Shown piece by piece: positions 45,099 through 53,276 of a stretch of DNA of 64,000 nucleotides. This stretch comes from JADKAV01 sp963818505 (GTDB lineage: Bacteria > Actinomycetota > Actinomycetes > S36-B12 > UBA10799): contig CAWFSJ010000001.1 of assembly GCA_963818505.1 (NCBI GenBank), positions 62,001 through 126,000 of the forward strand. The letters run 5' to 3'. The translations under genes and the position numbers were made by a program. Numbering within the stretch: the first letter of the stretch is position 1; every line of letters begins with the position of its first letter. A model generated the notes under the pieces. That model was not told where the DNA came from. It did no database searches and was given only the letters and a program-made list of their open reading frames with translations.

Positions 45099-45398
45099 TC
45101 ACAGCAGCCGGATCAGGGCTGCCGTTGCGGCGCCCACGAACACCACCACCAGGAACGGCGCTCGCAGGACAAGAGCCACAGCAGCTGCGCCCACGGCTGC
45201 GACGCGGGCGTCGATGACAACGGCCTGACCGTCGCCGAGAGTGACCACAGCTAACAGCGCTGCCAGCAGCGCGACCGGGAACATCGGTACCAGCGCTGCC
45301 ACTATTCGGTTCTCAAGGAAGTGTTCAGGGATGACATATCCGAGGAGCTTCAGCAGGTAGCAGGCCACACTGCCCGCCACCACGGCCGCCCAGATCAC
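45099..45398 (-). CDS. AzlD-type branched-chain amino acid exporter small subunit
   Basis: The 99-residue protein has three to four hydrophobic helices and the pattern ...YVIPEHFLENRIVAALVPMFPVALLAAL typical of AzlD (GG.V.....l). Its ATG overlaps the AzlC stop by 4 bp. It convergently abuts terC. Confidence 0.85.
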   Translation of the reverse strand: MIWAAVVAGSVACYLLKLLGYVIPEHFLENRIVAALVPMFPVALLAALLAVVTLGDGQAVVIDARVAAVGAAAVALVLRAPFLVVVFVGAATAALIRLL

Positions 45399-46099
45399 TT
45401 CGCCCCCTTGAGGAACAGCAGGGGTACCAGGGCCGCGCAGAGGACCGGTAGGCCGGCCGACAGTACCGGGGTCATGGCGATCCCCACCACCGCCGCCACG
45501 ATCGCGACCCCCAGCAGACGCCTACTGGTGATCTGGGGCCACAGAAGCGCCAGGAAGGCGGCAGGGACCGCGGCGTCCAGACCCCAGCGGGTGGGGTCGC
45601 CGATGCTGCTGGCCCCGACAGCACCCACGAGAGTGCCCGCATTCCACAGGACGAACACGCTCACCCCGGTGGACCAGAAGGCCAAGGCGGGCCGGGGGAC
45701 GGGCCGGTCGTAGTGCGCCAGGGCCATCGCGGACGACTCGTCAATCGTCATCTGGGCGGCCAACCCGGACAGCGCGGGGCCGGGCTGCAGGATCTGGCGC
45801 ATCCGAAGGCCGTAGAAGAGGTTGCGCGCCCCGAGCAGTGTGCCGCTGGCCACAGCTGCCATCGCGGAGCCACCGCCGGCCAACACAGTCACGAGGGCGA
45901 ACTGGGAAGCCCCGGTGAACATCAAGACGCTGAGCGCCACTGTCTGCCACAGGTTCAACCCGGATGTCACTGCAAGCGCGCCGAAAGGAATCGCGTAGGC
46001 CCCTGTCGTCACTCCTATCGTGATCGCCTCGATGACGACGCCGCGAGGGGTGTCGTCGGTGCTCTCGACGCCACCAATCGGGGCTTCGTTGGGTTGCAT
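45395..46099 (-). CDS. AzlC-type branched-chain amino acid exporter large subunit
   Basis: ATG 46099 gives 234 residues with about six helices. Family features are IPFGALAVTSGL, MFTGASQFALVTVLAGGG, ARNLFYGLRM and the second half SRRLLGVAIVAAVVG. AzlC with AzlD exports branched-chain amino acids, for example valine in BrnFE. A longer reading to 46246 would overlap the divergent metzincin-like gene. Confidence 0.88.
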   Translation of the reverse strand: MQPNEAPIGGVESTDDTPRGVVIEAITIGVTTGAYAIPFGALAVTSGLNLWQTVALSVLMFTGASQFALVTVLAGGGSAMAAVASGTLLGARNLFYGLRMRQILQPGPALSGLAAQMTIDESSAMALAHYDRPVPRPALAFWSTGVSVFVLWNAGTLVGAVGASSIGDPTRWGLDAAVPAAFLALLWPQITSRRLLGVAIVAAVVGIAMTPVLSAGLPVLCAALVPLLFLKGAK

Positions 46100-46136
46100 G
46101 GGCGCAGTATCGCAGCGCCTAGGTACCGTGGAACGC

Positions 46137-47267
46137 ATGGTGGGTGTGCTGGCCGCAGGTGCTGCGGCCGTCCTCGGGCTGGCTGCACTGGCAGCGCCTT
46201 CGGCACCCACGGTCGAAGAGGGCGGGCTCAGTGGTTTCAACGACACCCCACGGCAGAGTGCCGTCGATGCGGATTTCTACCTCGTGGACGCGTCGGGCAA
46301 CTGGGCCCAGCCACGATGTGTGGGCGATGGCGTCAGTGGCCCCCGGGTACAACCGGTCTTCGTCTACCGTCAAGGGTCCAACAACCGCTACCGGCATTTC
46401 CGCACGGTCCTACAGAGGTCATTGTCCCTGACCACGGGCATCTTCGAACGCTCCTCGGGCGCGCGCAGGACGGTGCGATGGGTCCACGACGAGTCCTGTC
46501 GCCCCGTGATCTGGCAGGTCGGGGTTCCCGCGTCAGTCAGTCACAACCTCGTGGATCTGCGCGAGTACCTCCAGGGCGCTCAGCCCCGGTTCCGCAACCC
46601 GAACCGGGTCTTCTCAATGTGGGTCGACTCCACAACCAGCCCGGAGTGGTCCGGGCTCGGTGACGACCGGTGGTCGGCTACCTGGAGTTCTTCCTGGGGT
46701 TTCGTGTGGGTGGATGCCCACGAGCTGGTCCACGCGATGGGTGCGCTGCGCGCAGACGCCCCCCATTCGACGGGCAAGGGCCACTGCTACGACGCCTATG
46801 ACGTGATGTGCTACCGGGACTCCGGGCCGTCATGGCGCAAAATGATCGTCTGCCCGGACCCCTCGTCGCAGTACCGGCTCGACTGCGGCAACGACGACTA
46901 CTTCGCTGTGAAACCGCGCAAGGGCTCGTGGCTGGCCAAGAACCCCGGTGCCAACGTGGCCCGTTCGCGATTCCTGGCAAAGGTGCCTGCGCGCACGCTG
47001 CCCTCGGAGCCGCCTGCACCCGTTGGGGTCGTGAGAGACGCGGACAGCGTGCGGTGGGCGGTCCAGCCGCAGACCAGGTACGACGTGGGGGTCACTGACG
47101 GGGACGGCAGCATCGCGTGGCTCGCCCAGGACACCGTCACTGGAAATGTGGCGACCTGGGAGGTGCCGATGACCAGCCGGGTCTTCGTGCGGGCGGTCAA
47201 TGACGCTGGATATTCCAAACGGGTGCGGGCCACCATGAGTGTCGTGCCTTTCGCGCTCACCGGGTGA
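46137..47267 (+). CDS. Exported metzincin-like zinc metallopeptidase
   Basis: ATG 46137 is leaderless (TACCGT 7 nt upstream). The 376-residue protein has a short signal (GVLAAGAAAVLGLAALA) and a mature part with six or more cysteines. It contains AHELVHAMG (HExxHxxG, about residue 202), then HSTGKGHCYDAYDVMCY, whose VMCY looks like a metzincin Met-turn. The third zinc ligand would be the His of APHSTG or GHCYD rather than the standard HxxGxxH, so the active site differs from classical families. A C-terminal fibronectin-like region (residues 295-375) follows. Confidence 0.7.
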   Translation: MVGVLAAGAAAVLGLAALAAPSAPTVEEGGLSGFNDTPRQSAVDADFYLVDASGNWAQPRCVGDGVSGPRVQPVFVYRQGSNNRYRHFRTVLQRSLSLTTGIFERSSGARRTVRWVHDESCRPVIWQVGVPASVSHNLVDLREYLQGAQPRFRNPNRVFSMWVDSTTSPEWSGLGDDRWSATWSSSWGFVWVDAHELVHAMGALRADAPHSTGKGHCYDAYDVMCYRDSGPSWRKMIVCPDPSSQYRLDCGNDDYFAVKPRKGSWLAKNPGANVARSRFLAKVPARTLPSEPPAPVGVVRDADSVRWAVQPQTRYDVGVTDGDGSIAWLAQDTVTGNVATWEVPMTSRVFVRAVNDAGYSKRVRATMSVVPFALTG

Positions 47268-47281
47268 CTTACCGTGGACAC

Positions 47282-47953
47282 GTGAAAAGGCTGGTTCTTG
47301 GTGTTCTGGGCGCGTTGATCGGCCTTGTGGGTTTGGCGCTCATGGGGACGGCGTCGATGATTCTGGCTCTGTTCGGGACCGACGGTCAGGCGGAAATCCC
47401 GATTGGCAACGTCTCGGAGGCGCAAGGGCGCGCGATAGTGCTCACCGACTTCCAGATCAGCACATCGACTGCTCTGCCCCTGGACGAGTCATGGTTCGAC
47501 CTTCAGGTGGAGGTCAGCGGTGACGAACCGCTGTTCGTGGGGGTCGCACCCAAGGCGGACTCCCTGGAGTACTTGCGCGGCGTGCCGTACCTGCTGATCA
47601 CCGGGATCGACAGTTCCGCGGACAACCTGGACTCCACGAAGATCCCCGGTGACGCAACCCCCGCCCCGGCCACGCAGCAGACATTCTGGACCGATCAGCA
47701 GCAAGGCAGCGACGTCGTAGTGGGTTGGCCGGTCAGTGACACGAACACAACCCTGGTCGTGATGAACGAGGACGGCAGTCAAGCCGTGGCCGCCGACGTC
47801 GGGGTGCGGGTGACGGTCGGATGGGCCAGCGCCGCGGCGATCGGCATGCTGGTGGCAGGTCTGGTCGTGATCGTGGTGGCGATCTTCGTGTTGGTCCTGG
47901 CCTTCCGGTCATCGGACAAGGACGCGGTGGGTCCCAGCGGTACCAGGGCTTAG
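47282..47953 (+). CDS. Membrane protein with extracytoplasmic beta domain, unknown function
   Basis: GTG 47282 has TACCGT 6 nt upstream; an alternative GTG (47264) overlaps the stop of the previous gene. The protein has about 223 residues: helix (about residues 4-25), a beta-rich outer domain of about 145 residues (IVLTDFQISTSTALPLDESW ... ), a second helix (about 182-208) and a short charged tail. No catalytic motif is visible and I do not recognise the family. Confidence 0.7.
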   Translation: MKRLVLGVLGALIGLVGLALMGTASMILALFGTDGQAEIPIGNVSEAQGRAIVLTDFQISTSTALPLDESWFDLQVEVSGDEPLFVGVAPKADSLEYLRGVPYLLITGIDSSADNLDSTKIPGDATPAPATQQTFWTDQQQGSDVVVGWPVSDTNTTLVVMNEDGSQAVAADVGVRVTVGWASAAAIGMLVAGLVVIVVAIFVLVLAFRSSDKDAVGPSGTRA

Positions 47954-47963
47954 GCTGGCCTGC

Positions 47964-48548
47964 GTGGAGGTTCAGGAGACGCAGGTCCAGACCGACCGGG
48001 TCCTCACGTTCCCGAACGTGTTGTCGGCGTTGCGTCTGCTCGGCGTGCCGCTCTTCCTGTGGTTGATCCTGGTCCCCGAGGCCGACGGGTGGGCCGTTGT
48101 GCTGCTCATGGTCTCGGGCTTCACGGACTGGCTGGATGGCTACCTTGCCCGCAAGTGGAACCAGATCACCCGTGTTGGACAGCTGCTCGATCCCATCGCG
48201 GACCGTCTCTACATCCTGGCGACTCTGGTGGGCCTGCTCATACGCGGGATCATTCCGCTCTGGTTCGTGGTGCTTCTGGTCTCCCGCGATGTCGTGCTGG
48301 CTGTGGTGCTGGCCTTCCTGAAACGGCGCGGCATCACTGGTCTGCCGGTGCATTTCCTGGGCAAGGCCGCCACCTTCTGCCTTCTCTATGCGTTCCCCCT
48401 GCTCCTTCTCGGTGCCGGTGACACCTGGTTCTCTGACCTGTCCAACGTTGTCGGGTGGGCATTCGCCGTATGGGGAACCGCGCTGTACTGGTGGGCTGGA
48501 GTGCTCTACATCGGTCAGGCCAGGCGCATCTTGGCCTCGACGACGTGA
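47964..48548 (+). CDS. CDP-alcohol phosphatidyltransferase (PgsA2-like)
   Basis: GTG 47964 is leaderless (TAGGCT 7 nt upstream). The 194-residue protein has the catalytic motif DWLDGYLARKW then GQLLDPIADR (Dx2DGx2ARx8-9Gx3Dx3D, about residues 53-78) and about six helices. In Mycobacterium the first gene of this conserved block (pgsA2) is of the cardiolipin/phosphatidylglycerol-phosphate synthase type. Its stop overlaps the GTG of the first DUF881 gene. Confidence 0.9.
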   Translation: MEVQETQVQTDRVLTFPNVLSALRLLGVPLFLWLILVPEADGWAVVLLMVSGFTDWLDGYLARKWNQITRVGQLLDPIADRLYILATLVGLLIRGIIPLWFVVLLVSRDVVLAVVLAFLKRRGITGLPVHFLGKAATFCLLYAFPLLLLGAGDTWFSDLSNVVGWAFAVWGTALYWWAGVLYIGQARRILASTT

Positions 48549-49360
48549 ATCGCCACGCAGGCGAGAGTCTGCTCGACCGTCTGATCGCGGAAGCTCAGGC
48601 CGATGACTACGCACTGGCCATCGAGCAATCAGGACAGCCATCGGGGGGCACAGGCCGTGCAGTGTTGGCAGCGCTGTTCTTCGCGGTGATCGGCCTGCTT
48701 CTGGCTGCATCCTTCTGGCAGACGCAGAGTGTGCAACCCGCCGCGGCGGAACGGCGACAGGCGTTGGTGGGTCAGATCGAGTCGGCCACCACCGCAGCCC
48801 AGGACGCAGAGGCGAAGGCCGCTGATTTGCGCTCCTCCGTTTCAGAACTGCAGTTGCTTGCCACCCGTGGGCTCGGAGACGAATTCGCCGATCAACTGCA
48901 GGCTCTGGAGGTGGCATCGGGCTTCGTCGGGTTGGAGGGCCCCGGCGCCGAGCTGATCATGCAGGACGGGACACCACCGCTGCCCAAGGGGGTGGCCCAG
49001 GATGAGGCCACGGTTTTGGACATCGACATGCAGACCGCCGTGAACGGACTTTGGGAGGCGGGCGCGGACGCGATTGCCATCAACGGGATCAGACTCACCT
49101 CCATGACGGCCATCCGGACAGCCGGCCAAGCCATTCTGGTCGACTTCCGGCCTTTGGAACCGCCCTACCGGATCGTGGCGATCGGCCCGGAGGACCTGGC
49201 CAAGCGCTTCGCCAAGACCCAGGCGAGTGAGGATCTGGATCAGTTGCGCAAGGACTACGGCATACAGTCGGAGGTGGTCGCCGCCGACGTGGTGACAGTT
49301 CCGGCTTCCACGGCGAACCTGCCGACGAAGGCGGAAGTTGTGAAGGGTGGTGGCCGGTGA
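48545..49360 (+). CDS. DUF881 family protein 1 (Rv1823-like)
   Basis: GTG 48545 overlaps the previous stop (GTGA). The 271-residue protein has a cytoplasmic N-terminus of about 38 residues, one helix (about 39-60), a coiled-coil (about 68-110) and the DUF881 domain with GPGAELIMQDG, AVNGLWEAGADAIAINGIRL and YRIVAIGP. The family is close to the septum or cell-envelope context in actinobacteria, but its role is not known. It forms a set with the sbp gene and a second DUF881 gene. Confidence 0.88.
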   Translation: MNRHAGESLLDRLIAEAQADDYALAIEQSGQPSGGTGRAVLAALFFAVIGLLLAASFWQTQSVQPAAAERRQALVGQIESATTAAQDAEAKAADLRSSVSELQLLATRGLGDEFADQLQALEVASGFVGLEGPGAELIMQDGTPPLPKGVAQDEATVLDIDMQTAVNGLWEAGADAIAINGIRLTSMTAIRTAGQAILVDFRPLEPPYRIVAIGPEDLAKRFAKTQASEDLDQLRKDYGIQSEVVAADVVTVPASTANLPTKAEVVKGGGR

Positions 49361-49689
49361 TCGCATTGATCGGTTTGATCGTGGGCATTGTGCTGGGTGT
49401 GGTGTTCTCACCGGAGGTCCCCACCTGGATGGACGCCTATCTGCCAGTGGCCGTCATCGCGGGCCTGGATGCTGTGTCAGGTGCCCTGCGCTCGATGTTG
49501 GATGGCAACTTCTCCGACAAGGTTTTCGTCATCTCCTTCCTGGGCAACGTGGCTGTGGCCAGCGTGTTGGTGTGGCTCGGTGACCAACTCGGCGTCGGGG
49601 CCCAGATGTCCACAGGTGTGGTCGTGGTCCTGGCCATGCGGATCTTCGCCAATGCCGCGGCCATTCGCCGCAAGGTGTTCAAAGCATGA
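49357..49689 (+). CDS. sbp: Small basic membrane protein Sbp (DUF1290)
   Basis: The 110-residue protein has three helices. The GTG start overlaps the stop of the DUF881 gene. Conserved family segments are LGVVFSPEVPTWMDAYLPVAVIA, GLDAVSGALRSMLDGNFSDK and FLGNVAVASVLVWLGDQLG. In Bacillus the homologue lies in the cell-division cluster; in actinobacteria it lies between two DUF881 genes, as here. Confidence 0.92.
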   Translation: MIALIGLIVGIVLGVVFSPEVPTWMDAYLPVAVIAGLDAVSGALRSMLDGNFSDKVFVISFLGNVAVASVLVWLGDQLGVGAQMSTGVVVVLAMRIFANAAAIRRKVFKA

Positions 49690-50351
49690 GGCGGCGCAAA
49701 TGGGGCGTGGCGCTGGTCGCGGTCCTCATCGGGATGGGCACGGTCGCAGTCGTTCAGGGCCAGGACACCAACGAGTTCCTCGCCACGGCACGCGAACCTG
49801 ACCTCGTGCGACTGCTCGATGACCTGCAATCGCGCCAGACTCGCCTCGACGGCGAGATCCTGCGACTGCAGGGCGCCGAGCAGAGACTGCGCACAGGTAC
49901 GACTGCCGAGGCGCTGCAGGAGACCCAGGAACGGGCCAACGATCTGCGGGTCCTGGCCGGTACGACGCCAGTGCGCGGCCCCGGGATCATGATGCGCATC
50001 GATGGGCAGGATTCGTTCTTCGCCTCGGACCTGCTGAACACCGTGCAGGAGTTGCGCGATGCCGGGGCGGAGGCCATCGAGGTCAATGGACGCAGGGTTG
50101 TGGTGAACACCTGGTTCGGTGACACCGCCACGGGGATCTCGGTCAGCGGGGCCGCGATCGGTGCCCCTTATCAGCTGATGGCCATCGGGGGACCGAGCAC
50201 GATGGCCACCGCGATGCGCATCCCCGGAGGCATCGTCGACACCGTCCAGTCCCAGGACGGATCAGTGGTGATCACTGAGCTGGAGAAGGTCGAGATTCTG
50301 GGCACAGTCAACCTGCCCGAGCCCGACCCTGCGGTCAGCGTCACCGACTAG
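49686..50351 (+). CDS. DUF881 family protein 2 (Rv1825-like)
   Basis: The 221-residue protein has a signal or anchor helix (residues 5-25), a coiled-coil (about 38-75) and DUF881 with VRGPGIMMRIDGQDSF, LRDAGAEAIEVNGRRVV and PYQLMAIGGPSTMATAM. The ATG overlaps the sbp stop (ATGA). It is shorter in its N-terminus than DUF881 protein 1. Confidence 0.88.
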   Translation: MRRRKWGVALVAVLIGMGTVAVVQGQDTNEFLATAREPDLVRLLDDLQSRQTRLDGEILRLQGAEQRLRTGTTAEALQETQERANDLRVLAGTTPVRGPGIMMRIDGQDSFFASDLLNTVQELRDAGAEAIEVNGRRVVVNTWFGDTATGISVSGAAIGAPYQLMAIGGPSTMATAMRIPGGIVDTVQSQDGSVVITELEKVEILGTVNLPEPDPAVSVTD

Positions 50352-50361
50352 GCTTTGAGCC

Positions 50362-50748
50362 ATGACCGCACCTGATGATCGACGTTTCACCCGTGAGCAC
50401 GAGTGGATCCTGTCGCTGGAGAACGGAAACCTGAGGATCGGCATCACTGACTTCGCCCAAGACGCGCTCGGTGATGTTGTCTTCGTCTCGCTGCCGGAGG
50501 TGGGCACAGCATTTCGAGCCGGTGATGCCTGCGGAGAGGTCGAATCGACCAAGAGCGTCAGCGAGATCTACGCGCCGGTGGACGGAACCGTTGTGGCGCG
50601 CAACGACGCTGTCGAGACGGCGCCGGAGACGATCAACGCGGATCCGTACGAAGGCGGTTGGCTGTACGTGCTGGAACCCAGCGATCAGGAGGCGGTGGAG
50701 GCACTGCTCAGCGCCCAAGACTATGAGGAACTGGTCGCCGGGAAGTAG
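50362..50748 (+). CDS. gcvH: Glycine cleavage system H protein
   Basis: The 128-residue lipoyl carrier has RFTREHEWI at the start and the lipoylated lysine in GEVESTKSVSEIYAP (Lys about residue 64), followed by GTVVARND and DPYEGGWLYVLEP. It carries the aminomethyl group from the P protein, encoded at about 53.2-56.0 kb, to the T protein. A leaderless start is suggested by TAGGCT 7 nt before the ATG. Confidence 0.95.
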   Translation: MTAPDDRRFTREHEWILSLENGNLRIGITDFAQDALGDVVFVSLPEVGTAFRAGDACGEVESTKSVSEIYAPVDGTVVARNDAVETAPETINADPYEGGWLYVLEPSDQEAVEALLSAQDYEELVAGK

Positions 50749-50776
50749 TCAACTGAAGCCGGATAACCGACCAGAT

Positions 50777-50799
50777 CTAACTGTCTACTAGAGGTATAG
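50777..50799. promoter_or_regulatory. Dyad operator upstream of the FHA/ftsR unit, copy 1
   Basis: CTAACTGTCTACTAGAGGTATAG reads as CTA-N5-CTACTAG-like symmetry: a central TCTACTAGA palindrome about a C (50784-50792) with outer CTA and TAG (50777-50779, 50797-50799). The 19-nt core CTAAnnnTCTACTAGAGGT recurs upstream of the second MerR gene at 52527. It lies 33 bp before the FHA GTG and overlaps TATAGT (50795-50800), a possible -10. MerR dimers bind such promoter-spacer dyads, so one of the two MerR proteins encoded next to these sites is the likely binder. Confidence 0.65.
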
Positions 50800-50832
50800 T
50801 TTCACATCGGTGCCGAGATCCGAGGGAGTTTT

Positions 50833-51318
50833 GTGAACAACCAGTGCACGCGGTGTGGGCGTCCGCTTGAGCCCGAGGACCGATTCTGTTCCGCCTGCGG
50901 TGCTCCACGGCCCCGGGACGAGAGCGACGCCACGGGCGTGGTCATCGCGGAGGCCCAGGACACAGGACCGATTCCCGTGGTGGAGGGTCTGTCCGGGTTG
51001 ACCAAGGGCATGAGCGTGATCGTCGTGCAGCGAGGACCGGAGATCGGGCAGCGCTTCGAGTTGGCTGGCCCGCGTCTGACGGTAGGACGCGCCGCAGAAT
51101 GTGACATCATGCTCGACGATGTCACGGTGAGCCGTCATCACGCCGAGTTCGTGTCTCAGGGCGATGGCTGGGCATTAGTGGACCTCGGATCGCTGAACGG
51201 CACCTACGTCAACCGCAATTCTGTGGAACGCCACCTGCTCACCTCCGGCGACCTCGTTCAGATCGGCAAGTTCCGCCTGCAGTACTTGCATGCCGATGAG
51301 GATCACCCGGCTGAATGA
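50833..51318 (+). CDS. Zinc-ribbon plus FHA domain protein (GarA/OdhI locus homologue)
   Basis: The 161-residue protein starts with a zinc ribbon CTRCGRPLEPEDRFCSACG (about residues 5-23), a linker, then an FHA domain (about 65-150) with the phosphothreonine-binding residues in TVGRAAECDIML, SRHHAEF and LGSLNGTYVN. At this position mycobacteria and corynebacteria have GarA/OdhI, which inhibit 2-oxoglutarate dehydrogenase. Those carry an ETTS phospho-switch near the N-terminus. I see no ETTS here; the zinc ribbon replaces it. A GTG start follows AGGGAG. Confidence 0.88.
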   Translation: MNNQCTRCGRPLEPEDRFCSACGAPRPRDESDATGVVIAEAQDTGPIPVVEGLSGLTKGMSVIVVQRGPEIGQRFELAGPRLTVGRAAECDIMLDDVTVSRHHAEFVSQGDGWALVDLGSLNGTYVNRNSVERHLLTSGDLVQIGKFRLQYLHADEDHPAE

Positions 51319-51986
51319 GCAATCAGATGTTTGGCATCGGGGAGACCGTCTCATCGTTACGCGCGCAGTTCCCGGACATAAGCGTGAGCAAGATCCGGTT
51401 CTTGGAGGCCGAAGGGCTGGTGGAGCCGCTGCGCACCCCCTCCGGATACCGCAAGTACACACCTGCCCATTTGGACCGGATCCGGTATGTGCTCACGATG
51501 CAGCGCGACCACTACTTGCCCTTGAAGGTGATCGCTGAGCACCTCGACGCTCTCGACAGGGGTCTCAAACCGCCAGAACCCGCCGATTCCACACCTTCGG
51601 CAGCCGCGGTCACGGCCGCCGATCCGGATCTGCGCAGTCTCGACACCGGGGTCCGGTTGCTAGCCGAGGAGTTGTGCCGGGAATCCGGGCTTTCCAGCGA
51701 AGAGTTGACCGACGCCATAGCGATCGGTGTGCTTCCTGCGGCCGAGGTCTACTCCCTGGATGATCTGGAGACCGCCCGAGGGCTCGCGGCGTTGGTCGAG
51801 TGTGGGGTTCCGGTGCGCAACACTCGACCGATGGCGCTGGCGGTCACTCGTGAGCTCGATCTGTACACCACCGCATTGGGTAAGGCCCGTCGCGGCGAGT
51901 CGGATGAGGAGTTCGCGCAACGGTCCCAAAGCCTGGCAACAGCCATCATCAGGGTGCATGTTGCTCTGCTGCGCGCAGGTCTGTGA
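51315..51986 (+). CDS. ftsR: MerR-family regulator, FtsR/Rv1828 type
   Basis: The 223-residue protein has a MerR winged helix (about residues 7-82: FPDISVSKIRFLEAEGLVEP, TPSGYRKYTPAHLDRIRYVL) and a C-terminal domain without the metal-binding cysteines of classic MerR. Its start overlaps the FHA stop. Position and length match FtsR, which in Corynebacterium controls ftsZ. It is a candidate for binding the dyads at 50777 and 52527. Confidence 0.88.
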   Translation: MSNQMFGIGETVSSLRAQFPDISVSKIRFLEAEGLVEPLRTPSGYRKYTPAHLDRIRYVLTMQRDHYLPLKVIAEHLDALDRGLKPPEPADSTPSAAAVTAADPDLRSLDTGVRLLAEELCRESGLSSEELTDAIAIGVLPAAEVYSLDDLETARGLAALVECGVPVRNTRPMALAVTRELDLYTTALGKARRGESDEEFAQRSQSLATAIIRVHVALLRAGL

Positions 51987-52040
51987 AAGCCGGCGTCGCG
52001 CGGCGGTGGCCCCGGGCCCGGTTGGGCGTAGAGTGAACGG

Positions 52041-52526
52041 GTGCGCGCGGTTGAGGTCGTCGGAGTGCGGGTTGAGATGCCATCCAACCAGCCCATCGTC
52101 CTGCTTCGGGATGCGGAGTCGGAGAAGTTCTTACCGATCTGGATCGGCGCGGTCGAGGCCACCGCGATCGCTTTCGCTCAACAAGGAGTGCAGCCCGAGC
52201 GGCCTCTGACCCATGATCTGCTGCGCGATGTGCTCGATTCTCTGGGGCGTTCGGTGGTTCGAGTGGACATCACCGATCTGCGCGACGGGATCTTCTTCGC
52301 CGAGTTGGTCTTCGACAACGGCGTGACTGTCTCAGCCCGGCCATCCGACGCGATCGCCCTGGCGCTACGCACTGCGTCTCCCTTGTTCGCGGCCGAATCC
52401 GTGCTCGACCAGGCCGGTATCGAGATGCCCGCCGAGGAAGAGGAAGAAGAGGCCGAGGTTGAGGCTTTTCGGGAGTTTCTGGACCAGGTGACGCCGGAGG
52501 ACTTCGAAGGTGGAAGCGACCAGTGA
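52041..52526 (+). CDS. Bifunctional nuclease family protein (DUF151, Rv1829-like)
   Basis: GTG 52041 is leaderless (TAGAGT 6 nt upstream). The 161-residue protein begins MRAVEVVGVRVEMPSNQPIV and contains FLPIWIGAVEATAIAFA, RPLTHDLLRDVL and SARPSDAIALALR, the conserved BFN/DUF151 blocks, then an acidic tail EEEEEEAEVE. Plant relatives act as nucleases; the bacterial role is unclear. Confidence 0.92.
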   Translation: MRAVEVVGVRVEMPSNQPIVLLRDAESEKFLPIWIGAVEATAIAFAQQGVQPERPLTHDLLRDVLDSLGRSVVRVDITDLRDGIFFAELVFDNGVTVSARPSDAIALALRTASPLFAAESVLDQAGIEMPAEEEEEEAEVEAFREFLDQVTPEDFEGGSDQ

Positions 52527-52549
52527 CTAAATCTCTACTAGAGGTTGAG
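52527..52549. promoter_or_regulatory. Dyad operator upstream of the second MerR gene, copy 2
   Basis: CTAAATCTCTACTAGAGGTTGAG shares CTAAnnnTCTACTAGAGGT with copy 1 at 50777 (16 of 16 fixed positions). The central TCTACTAGA palindrome lies at 52534-52542. It begins 1 nt after the stop of the bifunctional nuclease gene and 111 bp before the MerR ATG at 52660. The remaining spacer to 52659 shows nothing else except GAGGAG as ribosome binding site. Confidence 0.65.
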
Positions 52550-52659
52550 ACATTCGTCGCCGTTAAGTGGGCGTGTCGGTCGCGTGGTGTGCACCGATCG
52601 CCCTACGTTGTGACATGAATAGTCCCGCTGGGGTCACCAGGACAGCCGAGGAGAAGTAG

Positions 52660-53223
52660 ATGAACGAGGCAGCCGCCGACTCGCCAGCCGTGGCCGACGC
52701 CGAGCAGCAGGAACTGTTCGCCGATGACCGGCAGGTTCCTGACGACGCCGGGTACAGGGCTCCGGTTGTGGCCAAGTTGGTCGGGATCACCTACCGCCAA
52801 CTGGACTACTGGGCCCGCACGGAACTGGTAGAACCCAGCCTGCGTTCGGCGTCCGGCTCTGGCTCACAGCGTCTCTACAACTTCCGGGACATCGTCACTC
52901 TCAAGATCGTGAAGCGACTGCTGGAGACCGGGGTGACGCTGCAGCAGATCCGCACGGCTCTGGAGCATCTGCGGTCCAGCGGAGTGACGGACCTGTCTCA
53001 GATCACCTTGATGAGCGATGGTGCCAGCGTCTACGAATGCCGCAGCGCCGAGGATGTGATCGACCTCGTCCATGGTGGTCAAGGGGTATTCGGTATTGCA
53101 GTTGGCGCGGTGTGGCGCGAGGTGCAGGCCGATCTGGCCTCACTGCCCGCAGAGCACGCCCAAGGCGGTACTAGCGTTGGTGAGGACGAGTTGTCGCGCA
53201 GACGCGCACGCAAGATTGGATAG
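52660..53223 (+). CDS. MerR-family regulator (Rv1830-like)
   Basis: The 187-residue protein has an acidic N-terminus, a MerR helix-turn-helix (VAKLVGITYRQLDYWARTELVEPS, SQRLYNFRDIVTLKIVKRLLE) and a short C-terminal domain with an LMSDGASVYE core. Its homologue in mycobacteria is linked to control of division genes. The stop (TAG 53221-53223) overlaps the point where the conserved gcvP reading begins. Confidence 0.88.
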   Translation: MNEAAADSPAVADAEQQELFADDRQVPDDAGYRAPVVAKLVGITYRQLDYWARTELVEPSLRSASGSGSQRLYNFRDIVTLKIVKRLLETGVTLQQIRTALEHLRSSGVTDLSQITLMSDGASVYECRSAEDVIDLVHGGQGVFGIAVGAVWREVQADLASLPAEHAQGGTSVGEDELSRRRARKIG

Positions 53224-53276
53224 TCGCCACGTTCACCGACCGACACATTGGCCCTGACCTCCCCGACCAGCAGCGC

